Of a DNA stretch of 64,000 nucleotides, positions 8,720 through 17,701 are shown piece by piece. A model generated the notes under the pieces. It saw nothing but the letters and a program-made list of their open reading frames with translations, made no database searches and was not told the origin of the DNA. Origin of the DNA: an uncultured Catenibacterium sp. GTDB taxonomy: Bacteria > Bacillota_I > Bacilli_A > Erysipelotrichales > Coprobacillaceae. The stretch is from assembly GCF_900540665.1 (NCBI RefSeq), contig NZ_UQGV01000002.1:15316-79315 (forward strand). The letters are read 5' to 3'. The translations under genes and the position numbers were made by a program. Numbering within the stretch: position 1 is the stretch's first letter; every line of letters starts with the position of its first letter.

Positions 8720-9923
8720 AATAGTTCTGTTTGAGATATTTTCTTACTGATGAAATAAAGTGTAGTGATCCTGTTATAACAAGCTGATCATGTTTAAGTA
8801 AGGCTACTTTGATTGCCTCCGCAAAGTGAGGCACTACTGTTACTGTACTGAAACTGCGATAACCAACTAGATCAGATGCACGCTCATCATTAAATGAAGT
8901 GAGATATATTGGATAACCTGCCTCATCAATAAGTTCAATCATTTCATCCACATCTTTATCCTTTAAACCAGAGAAAATAAAGACAGTATCCTCAGTACGC
9001 ACATACTGCACTGTTGTTAAAAGAGCTTTAATACCATCTGTATTATGTGCACCATCAAGAATCACCTGATGTCCTGATACATTCATCATTTCAAAACGAC
9101 CATACCATACTGCTTTTTCAACAGCTTTTTCAGTTGTTTCTTGATCAAGATTAATCAACTTATTTGCAATTGTAAGTGCTAGACGTGCATTTGCGACCTG
9201 ATAGATTCCTTGTTTTTCTAAAGTAAAGGCCATATCACGATAACGGAAATGGAATGGATAACGTGATACCTGATATTCTGGTACAACAACCATTGTCGCA
9301 CCCATAGCATCACATTGCTCCTGTAATCTTGCAAGAACTGTTCCTTCCACTTCACTTGTAATAAAATACTGTCCTTCTTTGATGATTCCCATCTTTTCAT
9401 TAATAACATCATAAAGACTTGGACCAATCTGATCCAAATGATCATTCCCAATATTAGTAATTGCACTAATAATTGGCTCAATCACATTTGTCTTATCATT
9501 AGCGCCGCCAATACCGCACTCGATAATACGATAATCTAAATCATGTGAAGAGAAGTAGTCAAGCATGATTAAAACATCAATTTCAAACATGGATAAGTTC
9601 TTTTCTTCAATTACTGCTTCATATTTATTAATAAGAGCAAAAAGATCTTCATCACTAATAGGCTGATCATCAATACGAATACGATCGTTATGCTTGATCA
9701 TATAAGGAGAAGTAAATGTTCCTACATGATATCCATGTGCATTCAAAATACTTCTTAGATAGTTGACTGTAGATCCTTTGCCGTTTGTACCGGCAATATG
9801 AATCATATTCTTCTGTTTTGTATTAATATCTAACTCTTCTAAAATTCTCCTAAAAGACTCAATTGTATTCTTGTGTCTTTTAGATTCAATATATGCGATT
9901 GCTTTATCTACATTTCTAAACAT
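8718..9923 (-). CDS. folC: Folylpolyglutamate synthase / dihydrofolate synthase
   Basis: Mur-ligase-family enzyme that adds glutamate to folates. The 401-residue protein has the ATP-binding loop IAGTNGKGSTVNYL (about residues 42-55), the ligase motif ECGIGGANDKTN, and VILDGAHNTDG at the start of the C-terminal domain. The start overlaps the ung stop (TGATG). It is the last gene of an operon running from the esterase at 12988. Whether it acts on dihydropteroate, folate or both cannot be told from sequence. Confidence 0.93.
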   Translation of the reverse strand: MFRNVDKAIAYIESKRHKNTIESFRRILEELDINTKQKNMIHIAGTNGKGSTVNYLRSILNAHGYHVGTFTSPYMIKHNDRIRIDDQPISDEDLFALINKYEAVIEEKNLSMFEIDVLIMLDYFSSHDLDYRIIECGIGGANDKTNVIEPIISAITNIGNDHLDQIGPSLYDVINEKMGIIKEGQYFITSEVEGTVLARLQEQCDAMGATMVVVPEYQVSRYPFHFRYRDMAFTLEKQGIYQVANARLALTIANKLINLDQETTEKAVEKAVWYGRFEMMNVSGHQVILDGAHNTDGIKALLTTVQYVRTEDTVFIFSGLKDKDVDEMIELIDEAGYPIYLTSFNDERASDLVGYRSFSTVTVVPHFAEAIKVALLKHDQLVITGSLHFISSVRKYLKQNY

Positions 9924-10579
9924 CAGTCAATCCTCCAATCTATAGGTTCAATTCCTTGACTTACAAGAAATTCATTTGTACGTGAAAATGGCTTTGAGCC
10001 AAAGAACCCACGATGGGCACTTAAAGGAGATGGATGTGCACTTGTAATAACGCAATGCTTTGTTGTATCAATCATACTTGCTTTATTGGCAGCCTGACGT
10101 CCCCATAAAATGAAAACAAGAGGCTTTTCACGTTTATTCATTTCTTCAATAATATGATCAGTAAAGATTTCCCATCCTTTGCCTTTATGAGAATTCGCAC
10201 ATCCTTCTTGTACTGTTAATACAGTATTCAATAAAAGAACCCCCTGCTTAGCCCATGATGTTAAATCTCCATGACTAGGAATATCAATACCTACATCATT
10301 GTGAGCTTCTTTATAAATATTGATAAGTGAAGGTGGTGTGCGTACACCCTTATTTACACTAAAAGCTAAACCATTGGCTTGATGAAGTTCATGATAAGGG
10401 TCCTGTCCAATAATAACCACTTTAATATCTTCATAATCACAAAAATTAAATGCATGCAGTATATGGTTATGAGGTGGAAATATTGTTTTTGAAGCATATT
10501 CTTCTTCTACAAATTCATGTAACGCTTTGTAGTAAGGCTGTTCGGCTTCATTTTCTATAACTGATTTAAATGTCTTCAT
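9923..10579 (-). CDS. ung: Uracil-DNA glycosylase (family 1)
   Basis: Ung removes uracil from DNA as the first step of base-excision repair. The 218-residue protein has the water-activating motif GQDPYHE (about residues 57-63) and the minor-groove loop HPSPLSAHRGFFG with the catalytic His. Length is typical. The start overlaps the 3' end of the upstream HAD gene by 14 bases, so translation is coupled. Confidence 0.97.
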   Translation of the reverse strand: MKTFKSVIENEAEQPYYKALHEFVEEEYASKTIFPPHNHILHAFNFCDYEDIKVVIIGQDPYHELHQANGLAFSVNKGVRTPPSLINIYKEAHNDVGIDIPSHGDLTSWAKQGVLLLNTVLTVQEGCANSHKGKGWEIFTDHIIEEMNKREKPLVFILWGRQAANKASMIDTTKHCVITSAHPSPLSAHRGFFGSKPFSRTNEFLVSQGIEPIDWRID

Positions 10580-11396
10580 GGAAAATAAACTTCTTAATCA
10601 ATTCTGCAACTACACCTTCATTATTATCTGCATGCGTTGTGTAGTCACATGCCTTCTTGACATCTTCAACTGCATTACCTGCTGCAACAGATAGACCTGC
10701 TTTTTCAAGCATAGCCATATCATTATAGTTATCTCCTACCGCAATTGTTTCTTCAATCTTAATACCTAGCTTATCAGCAAGATCCTGTAATCCCTGTCCT
10801 TTATCTACGCCTTCTCGATTGAATTCCATATAACGGTTAGAAGAATAGCTTACTGCACATCCTTTGGTGATTTCTGTCATCTGAGGCTCTAAACTCATTA
10901 AATAAGGTACATCCACATTCTGATATAGAATCTTCGCAATAGTTGCATCCTTTAAGAAATCAACAGTATTTTCTTCAGGATAAATAACTTCAAGTTTTTG
11001 ATGCTTCAATCTTTCTGCTTCAGATTCACTTAAGTTATAAATATAAAGTGAATCGTTTGTATAGACATGAATACAGACATCCTGCTTCAGACCAAATTCA
11101 AAGATTTCCTTCATCTTATCAAATCCTAAACCATTGAATTCAATAATACGATTTCCTTTATTTTCAGTTAATGCACCACCATTGAAGCTTAAAACATATT
11201 CTCCTTCCATATCTTTTAAGCCTAACTGTGTTAATTCTGGCTGAATCTGCATATAACCTCTTCCTGTTGCAGGTACAAACTTCACACCACGTTCCTTCAC
11301 TGCCTTTTGAATCCAGTAAATATTACTTTCTGGTACAACATGGTCATCATTTAATAAAGTTTCATCCAAATCACTCGCAATTAATTTATATTCCAT
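10566..11396 (-). CDS. Cof-type HAD-IIB sugar phosphatase
   Basis: HAD-superfamily phosphatase of the Cof/YidA group, 276 residues. Motif I is DLDETLLND (about residues 9-17), motif II is in FVPATGRGY, and motif IV is IAVGDNYNDMAML near the C-terminus; the IIB cap lies between. Such enzymes remove phosphate from sugar phosphates or FMN, and substrate cannot be read from sequence. It starts after AAAGGGGG and lies directly downstream of a paralogue, so the two look like a tandem duplication. Confidence 0.9.
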   Translation of the reverse strand: MEYKLIASDLDETLLNDDHVVPESNIYWIQKAVKERGVKFVPATGRGYMQIQPELTQLGLKDMEGEYVLSFNGGALTENKGNRIIEFNGLGFDKMKEIFEFGLKQDVCIHVYTNDSLYIYNLSESEAERLKHQKLEVIYPEENTVDFLKDATIAKILYQNVDVPYLMSLEPQMTEITKGCAVSYSSNRYMEFNREGVDKGQGLQDLADKLGIKIEETIAVGDNYNDMAMLEKAGLSVAAGNAVEDVKKACDYTTHADNNEGVVAELIKKFIFHEDI

Positions 11397-11399
11397 CTC

Positions 11400-12221
11400 T
11401 TATTCCCCCTTTAATACAAATGTTTCTATTACTTCCTTCACTGCGCCTTCATCAAAATTCTTTTCACAGACATAGTCACTGATTTCTTTAATATCATCAT
11501 GAGCACAGCTCACACAAGCTCCTAGTCCCGCTTCCTTAATCATTGACACATCATTATAATTATCGCCAATCGCAATTGTATCATTAATATCAATATTCAA
11601 ATAATCTGCAAGCCATTTTAAACCCATACCCTTATTAATACCAATCGCATTGCATTCTAGATAACGTTCTGAAGAGAAAGTGAGTTCTACTTGATCTCCG
11701 ATATCCTGATACATCTCATCACGTAGTTCCTTAAGATAATTAATATTTCTCTTTACCAGAAGAATCTTTGCGATAGATTCATTTTTTAAGAATTCTGTCT
11801 CATGATCATATATCACCTTCATTGGTGTTTTCTGTTCAATCTTTCTATTTACTTCATATTCATCTGGATTATAAATATAACAGCAATCTAAAGTAAATAC
11901 GAGCATACAGAGATTTTCTCTACATCCATAGTCAAAGCATTTCTTTAATAATTCATATTCTAATCCTTGGAAATGGAGAATCTTAAAATCCTTATTCTCT
12001 ACTACAAGACCACCATTAAAACAGATAGAATATTCACCAGGCATATCATACGTACCAATTTCTTTAAGAATATCCCCAATCATTCTATGAGAGCGTCCAG
12101 TGGCTACTACAAAACGTAAGCCATGCTTTTTAGCCTCATGTATTGCCTCCTGATTAAATACAGGAACATGCTGGCCTATAAGAAGTGTTTCATCTAAATC
12201 TGATAACATCATTTGATACAT
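11400..12221 (-). CDS. Cof-type HAD-IIB phosphatase (paralogue of the next gene downstream)
   Basis: HAD-IIB phosphatase of 273 residues with motif I SDLDETLL (Asp nucleophile), FVVATGRSH (motif II) and IAIGDNYNDVSMI (motif IV). It shares length, domain order and local sequence with the neighbour at 10566-11396, including the cap segment RYLECNAIGINKG against RYMEFNREGVDKG. An AGGAGG-like site (TGGAGG) precedes the ATG. Intracellular sugar-phosphate dephosphorylation is the likely role; the substrate is unknown. Confidence 0.9.
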   Translation of the reverse strand: MYQMMLSDLDETLLIGQHVPVFNQEAIHEAKKHGLRFVVATGRSHRMIGDILKEIGTYDMPGEYSICFNGGLVVENKDFKILHFQGLEYELLKKCFDYGCRENLCMLVFTLDCCYIYNPDEYEVNRKIEQKTPMKVIYDHETEFLKNESIAKILLVKRNINYLKELRDEMYQDIGDQVELTFSSERYLECNAIGINKGMGLKWLADYLNIDINDTIAIGDNYNDVSMIKEAGLGACVSCAHDDIKEISDYVCEKNFDEGAVKEVIETFVLKGE

Positions 12222-12223
12222 CG

Positions 12224-12988
12224 TTATTTTCCTCCATATAAATAAGACATAAAGACTGGTACTCTATTTCTCCAGCAGGTTTCACTATGTACATCCTCTT
12301 CAAAAACACGATACATATAATGAATGCCCTTCTGTCTTATTAAATATTCAATTTCATTATTAGACCATAAATAGTCCTGACTCAATGACCCATCATCATA
12401 GCCTTCTTTACCGCCTACATCAAAATAAAAGCGTTCAAGACCATTTAAGTCACTTGTCTTCACTAATTCAATAAATTCCTTCTGATAAAGCCAATATGCT
12501 GTTGATATGGCAGCACCTTTATGAAATACATCAGGATGCTTCATACAAGCATATGCTGTAATAATACCACCTGAAGAACTTCCCACCATAGCAGTATTAT
12601 CTTTTATAGTACGAAAGCGTCGATCTATATAGGGCTTTAAATCATGAATCAGCCACTGGCAATATTCTTCTCCAGTCCCTTTAATTATTTCATGAGAATC
12701 ATCACGCATTAATGTCCCACTTTCAACATCCCATGGCCCATACTCACTTGCACGGCCATATTCACTAAAGATACAGGGAATAGCCACAACTATAACCTTC
12801 ATCCCACTTCTCTTTAAATAATCCTCCATACCCCAGCTTATTCCAATATAAGCCTGATCATCAAAAAAAGCATTCTGACCATCATTCATATAAAGAACAG
12901 GATATCTCTCTTCACTTGAATAATAATCATCTGGAAGATATACAATTATATTTTTATCTCTACTTTTAATATAAATCTTTTCGAACAT
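12224..12988 (-). CDS. Alpha/beta-hydrolase esterase (esterase D family)
   Basis: The 254-residue protein has the fold of the IroE/esterase-D family: YPVLYMNDGQNAFFD near the N-terminus and the nucleophile elbow MVGSSSGGIITAY (Ser in GSSSGG). A C-terminal His in VHSETCW is the probable third triad member. There is no signal peptide, so it is probably cytoplasmic. Related enzymes hydrolyse carboxylic esters such as siderophore or acetyl-xylan esters. First gene of the operon with the two HAD phosphatases, ung and folC; neighbours do not reveal the substrate. Confidence 0.8.
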   Translation of the reverse strand: MFEKIYIKSRDKNIIVYLPDDYYSSEERYPVLYMNDGQNAFFDDQAYIGISWGMEDYLKRSGMKVIVVAIPCIFSEYGRASEYGPWDVESGTLMRDDSHEIIKGTGEEYCQWLIHDLKPYIDRRFRTIKDNTAMVGSSSGGIITAYACMKHPDVFHKGAAISTAYWLYQKEFIELVKTSDLNGLERFYFDVGGKEGYDDGSLSQDYLWSNNEIEYLIRQKGIHYMYRVFEEDVHSETCWRNRVPVFMSYLYGGK

Positions 12989-13001
12989 ATAATCTCCTTA
13001 C

Positions 13002-13028
13002 AAAAACAAATAAGCCTCATGCTTATTT
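13002..13028 (-). terminator. Terminator after divIC
   Basis: AAATAAGC, a short loop and GCTTATTT followed by a U-rich tract on the minus strand. It overlaps the end of the divIC gene. Confidence 0.7.
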
Positions 13029-13310
13029 ATTTTCTGGAAGAATAATGACTTCTTCACCATTTTTAGAAAAAATATAATGACTACGTGCATAACGTACAAC
13101 ATAATCACTATCATTCAAACTATCTACTTCTTTCGCAAGTTTCTCTTTTTCTTTCTTTAATTCATTCTCTTGTACAACAAGTTTCTGATAAGTTGCCTTT
13201 TCAGCCTGGATATGCTGTACCTTTGCGACCAATGTATAAATTAAGAACACTGAAATCACAATAAAGACAACCCCATATATATTACCCATTCTTCTTTTCT
13301 TTTTAGCCAT
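13023..13310 (-). CDS. divIC: Septum formation protein, DivIC/FtsB-like
   Basis: Small bitopic membrane protein of the cell-division machinery, which partners DivIB/FtsL in Bacillus. The 95-residue product has a basic cytoplasmic N-terminus (KKKRRM), one membrane span (about 10-28), a coiled coil (about 32-66, rich in Lys/Glu/Leu) and the conserved end DSDYVVRYARSHYIFSKNGE. It lies downstream of rqcP, as divIC lies downstream of yabO in Bacillus. The yabP/yabQ sporulation genes are absent between them, which fits a non-sporulating lineage. Confidence 0.88.
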   Translation of the reverse strand: MAKKKRRMGNIYGVVFIVISVFLIYTLVAKVQHIQAEKATYQKLVVQENELKKEKEKLAKEVDSLNDSDYVVRYARSHYIFSKNGEEVIILPENK

Positions 13311-13357
13311 TTAAGTCAGCTCCTTAACTACTCGCATTATAACATTATTCTCCCATT

Positions 13358-13382
13358 AAAAAAAGAACCTTACAAAGGCTCT
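13358..13382 (-). terminator. Terminator between rqcP and divIC
   Basis: GAGCCTT, a TGT loop, AAGGTTC and seven U on the minus strand, overlapping the rqcP stop codon. divIC may therefore have its own promoter or depend on partial readthrough. Confidence 0.7.
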
Positions 13383-13654
13383 TAATAAATAGTTTCTTCT
13401 TCTACTTTTTCTTCTTTAATGATTTCATAAGGAGAAGACGCTTCATCTTTTAATACATGATCTTTCAACATTAATACCTTCACTGTCAAAATAGTGCGTC
13501 CAAAGCTGACTTCAATTTCATCACCAATCTTTAGTTTAGTGGCCGGCTTAGCTACTTTACCATTCACTTTAACACGTGATGCTTCACTTATTTCTTTAGA
13601 TAGTGTTCTTCTCTTAATAATACGTGATAGCTTTAAAAATTTATCTAATCTCAT
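13382..13654 (-). CDS. rqcP: S4-domain RNA-binding protein RqcP (YabO-like)
   Basis: A 90-residue protein consisting mainly of an S4 domain: MRLDKFLKLSRIIKRRTLSK, then VNGKVAKPATKLKIGDEIEV. In Firmicutes this family (RqcP, Hsp15-like) assists RqcH in adding alanine tails to nascent chains on obstructed 50S subunits. The C-terminal extension is acidic (EEKVEEETIY). The start overlaps the upstream phosphodiesterase stop (TAATG). Position upstream of divIC matches Bacillus yabO. Confidence 0.87.
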   Translation of the reverse strand: MRLDKFLKLSRIIKRRTLSKEISEASRVKVNGKVAKPATKLKIGDEIEVSFGRTILTVKVLMLKDHVLKDEASSPYEIIKEEKVEEETIY

Positions 13655-14349
13655 TATTTATCCTCTTCAAATAACTCATTCGCAAATATAAAATCAATAT
13701 CTTCTTTTTTAAAGAAGTCATACTGTTCTTTTTCCTTAATAGTCCAGGCTCCAATCTTAATATGTCTATTCTTTAGATCTACTATCTCTTCATGTGTCAA
13801 ATAAGAATAACGACTATGAATACCATCTAAATGATGATCAATAACAGCCTGTTTACATTTCTTATAACCTCTAAGTACGATTAAAGCGTAATAAGAATCA
13901 GGCATTAAAGCACGCATATTTAATAATCTATCTAGGCTTGTAGAAGAAAAGTAAATACGATCGGTCATATGATGTTTCATAATGATATCTCTTAGTTTCT
14001 CTTCAAGACCGATAGACACAGTATCCTTGATTTCTATATTCAATAATTTATCGGTAGAATCTAGTAATGTCAAGAGAGAATCCAATGTTGGAATCTGTTC
14101 CTTAATGTCCATCTTATTATTATAGTTATATTGACGTGCTTCTTTAAAAGTCATATGTCTTAAAACACCCTTGCCATCACTAGTACGATTGATCTTATCA
14201 TCATGTAATAATACAAGGGCACCATCTAGAGTCATCTGTACATCTGTTTCAATACCTTCAAAAGAAGAATGCGCTGCTTTTTCAAAAGCGGACATTGTGT
14301 TTTCTGGAAATAAATCACTATAACCTCTATGTGCTAATCTTTTCATCAT
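13654..14349 (-). CDS. Glycerophosphodiester phosphodiesterase
   Basis: Hydrolyses glycerophosphodiesters from lipid turnover to glycerol-3-phosphate. The 231-residue protein shows the GDPD signature LAHRGYSDLFPENTMSAF (catalytic His and metal-binding region) and IETDVQMTLDGALVLLHDD. No signal peptide is visible, so it is probably cytoplasmic like UgpQ. An in-frame GTG at 14355 lies inside the AAAGGG ribosome-binding site; the ATG six bases further on, or the next one, is the likely start. A structured leader RNA with terminator precedes it. Confidence 0.9.
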   Translation of the reverse strand: MMKRLAHRGYSDLFPENTMSAFEKAAHSSFEGIETDVQMTLDGALVLLHDDKINRTSDGKGVLRHMTFKEARQYNYNNKMDIKEQIPTLDSLLTLLDSTDKLLNIEIKDTVSIGLEEKLRDIIMKHHMTDRIYFSSTSLDRLLNMRALMPDSYYALIVLRGYKKCKQAVIDHHLDGIHSRYSYLTHEEIVDLKNRHIKIGAWTIKEKEQYDFFKKEDIDFIFANELFEEDK

Positions 14350-14367
14350 AATCACCCTTTCAATAGA

Positions 14368-14440
14368 TAAAAAAAGCCAGCGTTCAGGTCACTGGCATGA
14401 GGCAGTTGAAGAGAATCGGCAGGTGTTTGTTTCTCTTCCT
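14368..14440 (-). ncRNA. Structured leader RNA (two hairpins, the second a terminator)
   Basis: On the minus strand a TATAAT -10 (14446-14451) is followed by hairpin A (GAAGAGAA, 15-nt loop, TTCTCTTC; 14408-14438) and hairpin B (GCCAG, 11-nt loop, CTGGC, seven U; 14369-14396). The terminator lies about 20 bases before the phosphodiesterase start and is not needed by the upstream gene, which has its own. It may be an attenuator, a riboswitch or a small RNA of about 70 nt. I do not recognise a known class. Confidence 0.45.
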
Positions 14441-14492
14441 ATTTCATTATAACATCTTTCTGTAATAAAGATAGACATAAAAGTTTAAATAT

Positions 14493-14522
14493 AGATTAAA
14501 AGGATTTCCGAGGAAATCCTTT
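14493..14522 (-). terminator. Terminator after the 120-residue membrane protein gene
   Basis: AGGATTTCC, two-base loop, GGAAATCCT and TTTT on the minus strand, overlapping the stop codon region of the gene ending at 14521. Confidence 0.65.
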
Positions 14523-14883
14523 ATTTTGGCCATTCTTTACTACATAAACGGTTTGATACGATCATTCCAATAACAAGTACTAGGAATGAGAAATCAATTC
14601 CCTTAGGGAATAAAACGTTTAATATCAATGCGAAAAGAATGCTTAATAATGTAATATTAAGTGATTTAGAAGAAATCTTTCTCTCTTTATATATCTTATA
14701 TTGCATCTTGATCTGCAGGAATGCCAGAACAAGTGCAACAACAGCAACTAAGCTATCGATATAGAAATTGATTAAATATTTCTGATTGATGAGCTCTTTG
14801 ACAAACATAAGAGCAATATAAGAAGTCATGGTTCCTACCATCATAGAAACCATGAGCTTTTCTCTATCTTGTTGAAACTTCAT
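14521..14883 (-). CDS. Four-helix membrane protein of unknown function
   Basis: Not recognised. The 120-residue protein has four likely membrane segments (about 10-28, 37-58, 75-92 and 95-110) separated by short charged loops, and no catalytic motif. It is coupled to the M18 aminopeptidase gene (start and upstream stop overlap as TAATG), so the two are cotranscribed, but nothing suggests a shared function. Confidence 0.7.
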   Translation of the reverse strand: MKFQQDREKLMVSMMVGTMTSYIALMFVKELINQKYLINFYIDSLVAVVALVLAFLQIKMQYKIYKERKISSKSLNITLLSILFALILNVLFPKGIDFSFLVLVIGMIVSNRLCSKEWPK

Positions 14884-16202
14884 TAACGTTTAATTTCTAA
14901 GCTATGAGTAGATTTTTCCTGAATATGTGAATCAAATAATGCCTTCATTAATGTGATTGCATAGTAAGTATCCTTGATACCAGCAGTTTCATATGATGAA
15001 TGCATTGCAAGCTGTGGTAAACCGATATCTACAGCATTCATAGAAGCCTGAGCCATAGCGATATTACCCAATGTACTTCCTCCAGCCTTATCTGAACGAT
15101 TCGCAAAATACTGTAAAGGTACATCTGCGCCAGATGCAAGAGACTTAACAACTGCCATTGATACGCCATCACTTGTATATTTCTGACCAGCATGTGACTT
15201 AACAACAACGCCTTCGTTCATATAAGTGCAGTTAGTTACATCAGTATGTTCTGGATGATTTGGATGCACAGCATGTGCGTTATCTGCAGAAAGCATGAAG
15301 CTTGATGCAAGTGCACGGTGGTAATCTTCTTCAGTCTTACCTAAAGCACTATTGATACGAGTTAATGTATCTCTTAATAATGTAGAATCAGCACCCTGCT
15401 TAGTTCCTGAACCTACTTCTTCGTTGTCGAAGCAAGCCATGATATCGATTGATTCATCGTTATAACCAGCAAGTAATGCCTTTAATGAAGCGAAACCGCA
15501 CTGTAAGTCATCTAAGTGACCTGAAGAAATGAATTCTTCATTAGCACCCCAGATAGATGGAGCCTGACGGTTGTAAAGATATAAGTCATGTCCTAAGATA
15601 TCTTCTTTCTTCACACCTAATTCATCAGCTACAATCTGTTTGAAATCCTTCTGACGATCTTCACCAGCACTTAATAATGGAAGCATATCTACCTGTAAGT
15701 TATACTTGAAACCATCATTGGCAGCACGATTCATATGAATAGCTACGTTAGGGATCATTAATAAATCACGATCAATGTTTAATAACTTAGTAACAATGCT
15801 GTTACCTTCAGATACTAATACACGACCAGCAATTGATAGAGGACGATCTAACCAAGTAGCACATAACATTCCTCCGTATCCTTCAGTATTTAACTGAGTA
15901 TACTTGTTCTTCACTTCAATTTCAGCATTTTCTTTAACTTTGAAAGTTGGTGAATCTGTATGTGAAGTAACGATGTTGAAACTGTAGTTATCTAATTTTG
16001 TACCTACTTTGAATGCTAAGATACTAGTATTATTTCTTGTTACATAGTACTTACCACCTGGTACGATATTCCAGTGTTCACTTTCTAATAATTCTTCGAA
16101 TCCATCAGCATTTAAAACCTGACGATAGTTTTCTACTGCATGGAAAGCAGTAGGACATTTTGATAAGAAATCTAATAATTCTTTTGAAGTTTCCTTAAAC
16201 AT
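14883..16202 (-). CDS. apeB: M18 family aminopeptidase
   Basis: Zinc-dependent aspartyl-aminopeptidase-type enzyme, 439 residues. Metal ligands and catalytic residues are visible in VTSHTDSPTFKV (about 80-91), SSGHLDDLQ, CFDNEEVGSGTKQGADS and the C-terminal LAMHSSYETAG. It trims N-terminal residues from cytoplasmic peptides and normally forms a dodecamer. Length fits the family. It has its own terminator upstream, separating it from the permease, and a strong AAGGAG start. Confidence 0.95.
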   Translation of the reverse strand: MFKETSKELLDFLSKCPTAFHAVENYRQVLNADGFEELLESEHWNIVPGGKYYVTRNNTSILAFKVGTKLDNYSFNIVTSHTDSPTFKVKENAEIEVKNKYTQLNTEGYGGMLCATWLDRPLSIAGRVLVSEGNSIVTKLLNIDRDLLMIPNVAIHMNRAANDGFKYNLQVDMLPLLSAGEDRQKDFKQIVADELGVKKEDILGHDLYLYNRQAPSIWGANEEFISSGHLDDLQCGFASLKALLAGYNDESIDIMACFDNEEVGSGTKQGADSTLLRDTLTRINSALGKTEEDYHRALASSFMLSADNAHAVHPNHPEHTDVTNCTYMNEGVVVKSHAGQKYTSDGVSMAVVKSLASGADVPLQYFANRSDKAGGSTLGNIAMAQASMNAVDIGLPQLAMHSSYETAGIKDTYYAITLMKALFDSHIQEKSTHSLEIKR

Positions 16203-16228
16203 TTTTTATTATCTCCTTAATTTATATA

Positions 16229-16263
16229 AAAATATCCTTCTGGCCCTGCCAAAAGGATATTTT
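16229..16263 (-). terminator. Terminator after the amino-acid permease
   Basis: A 16-bp stem (AAAATATCCTTTTGGC with CCAGAAGGATATTTT) lies between the permease stop and the aminopeptidase start on the minus strand. Confidence 0.8.
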
Positions 16264-16270
16264 ATATCAT

Positions 16271-17701
16271 TTATCTTTTTCCTTCACGGCGTTCTTTTTC
16301 AGCAAGTTTAGGCATGATTAATCCTAATGCACAAAGAACAATAGGGGCAATTACGTTTAATGCGAATGTGAATGGATCTTTGTCATACATACCAAGTACA
16401 CAGCAAGCACCAGTTACGATGAAGCACCAGATACCGAAGAACTTAGCAACAGCCTGATTCTTAACGAAACGATAATCTGCTGGGAACTTGTCCATAGCCT
16501 GACGTAAAGCAATATAAGCAGCAAATACCCATAAGTAACGCATTGGCATACATACTGAGTTAAGCTTATTTAACTGTTTTAATACTGCAGCTGCGCCAGG
16601 AACGAATGACTGAATTAAGATGATTGAACCAGAAAGTACAACAACTAACTTAATACCGTTAATATATGCACCATACTTATTCTTCTTGAATAAAGCAGAA
16701 GGGATATATTCTCTAGTTTCTTCGTTGTCTAATAACATTCTAAGTGGAGCATCAATACTTAATACTAAAGTAGAGAACTGACCAACCATGTTACATAATG
16801 CGTAGATAACTAGTAATGCATCACCCATATGATAGTATTCACCTAATTTCTGGAATGACCAATAAGCACCGTTAGCAACATAGCTGCTGAATGCTTCTTC
16901 AGATGCATTGATCATCTTAGGATCGAACATCATACCCATTGCGAATGTACCTAAGATAGCACATACACAAACCATGATAGCAAGTGCAATCATAGCTTTA
17001 GGGAATCCCTTTTCAGGGTTTTCTACCTTGTTTACATATGGTGAAATCTTTTCACATCCACCAACTGCGAATACTAAGATAGATAATGATGTGAAGTACT
17101 GTACATTGAACTGTGGCACGACGTTTTTAAAACTAAAGTCCATATGTACATAGCCACCATTAGGGTTGATAGCTGGTGCTGCAAACATCATTAGGATATA
17201 AAGGATTGACATAACAAACATTGAAGTTCCTGCTAATGTAGTAAGTTTCTTTAGTGGGTTTAATCCACGGCTTGCGATATAGCAGAATAATAAGAATACA
17301 ACAAGTGTAGCTAACTGAACATAGATAGTTGGTAAGCTATCATAAACTGTAGCGTTTCTGAAGATTACCCAGCTAAGAGCCTTTAATCCACCAGTACCTT
17401 TACTTGCGATATAAGTGATGTGACAAGCCCAATAAGTGAACCCTGCATAATATGCAAGTTTAGGACCCATTGTTTCCATGATCCATGAGCTGACACCCCC
17501 ACCGGCATTTTTAAATGCTGAACCAAGTTCACCAACCATAAGGGCATATGGTACGAAGTATAAAGCGAACATTAAAATCCAACTGAATATAACCTGGATA
17601 CCGTTGAAGTAAACGAAACCATTTAGTACGTTACCAAATCCCCAAACAGTAGAAAATGCCATAAAAGCCAGGGTATACCATTTCATTTTTGAGTTTTCCA
17701 T
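16271..17701 (-). CDS. APC-superfamily amino-acid permease
   Basis: Twelve-helix transporter of the amino acid-polyamine-organocation superfamily, 476 residues. The first helix carries FSTVWGFGNVLNGF, and the second segment GELGSAFKNAGGGVSSWIME is the APC signature. Closest in style to the YjeM/GadC group, which imports or exchanges amino acids. The substrate cannot be determined. Single-gene transcription unit with an AAGGAGGAG start and a 250-base AT-rich upstream region. Confidence 0.88.
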   Translation of the reverse strand: MENSKMKWYTLAFMAFSTVWGFGNVLNGFVYFNGIQVIFSWILMFALYFVPYALMVGELGSAFKNAGGGVSSWIMETMGPKLAYYAGFTYWACHITYIASKGTGGLKALSWVIFRNATVYDSLPTIYVQLATLVVFLLFCYIASRGLNPLKKLTTLAGTSMFVMSILYILMMFAAPAINPNGGYVHMDFSFKNVVPQFNVQYFTSLSILVFAVGGCEKISPYVNKVENPEKGFPKAMIALAIMVCVCAILGTFAMGMMFDPKMINASEEAFSSYVANGAYWSFQKLGEYYHMGDALLVIYALCNMVGQFSTLVLSIDAPLRMLLDNEETREYIPSALFKKNKYGAYINGIKLVVVLSGSIILIQSFVPGAAAVLKQLNKLNSVCMPMRYLWVFAAYIALRQAMDKFPADYRFVKNQAVAKFFGIWCFIVTGACCVLGMYDKDPFTFALNVIAPIVLCALGLIMPKLAEKERREGKR

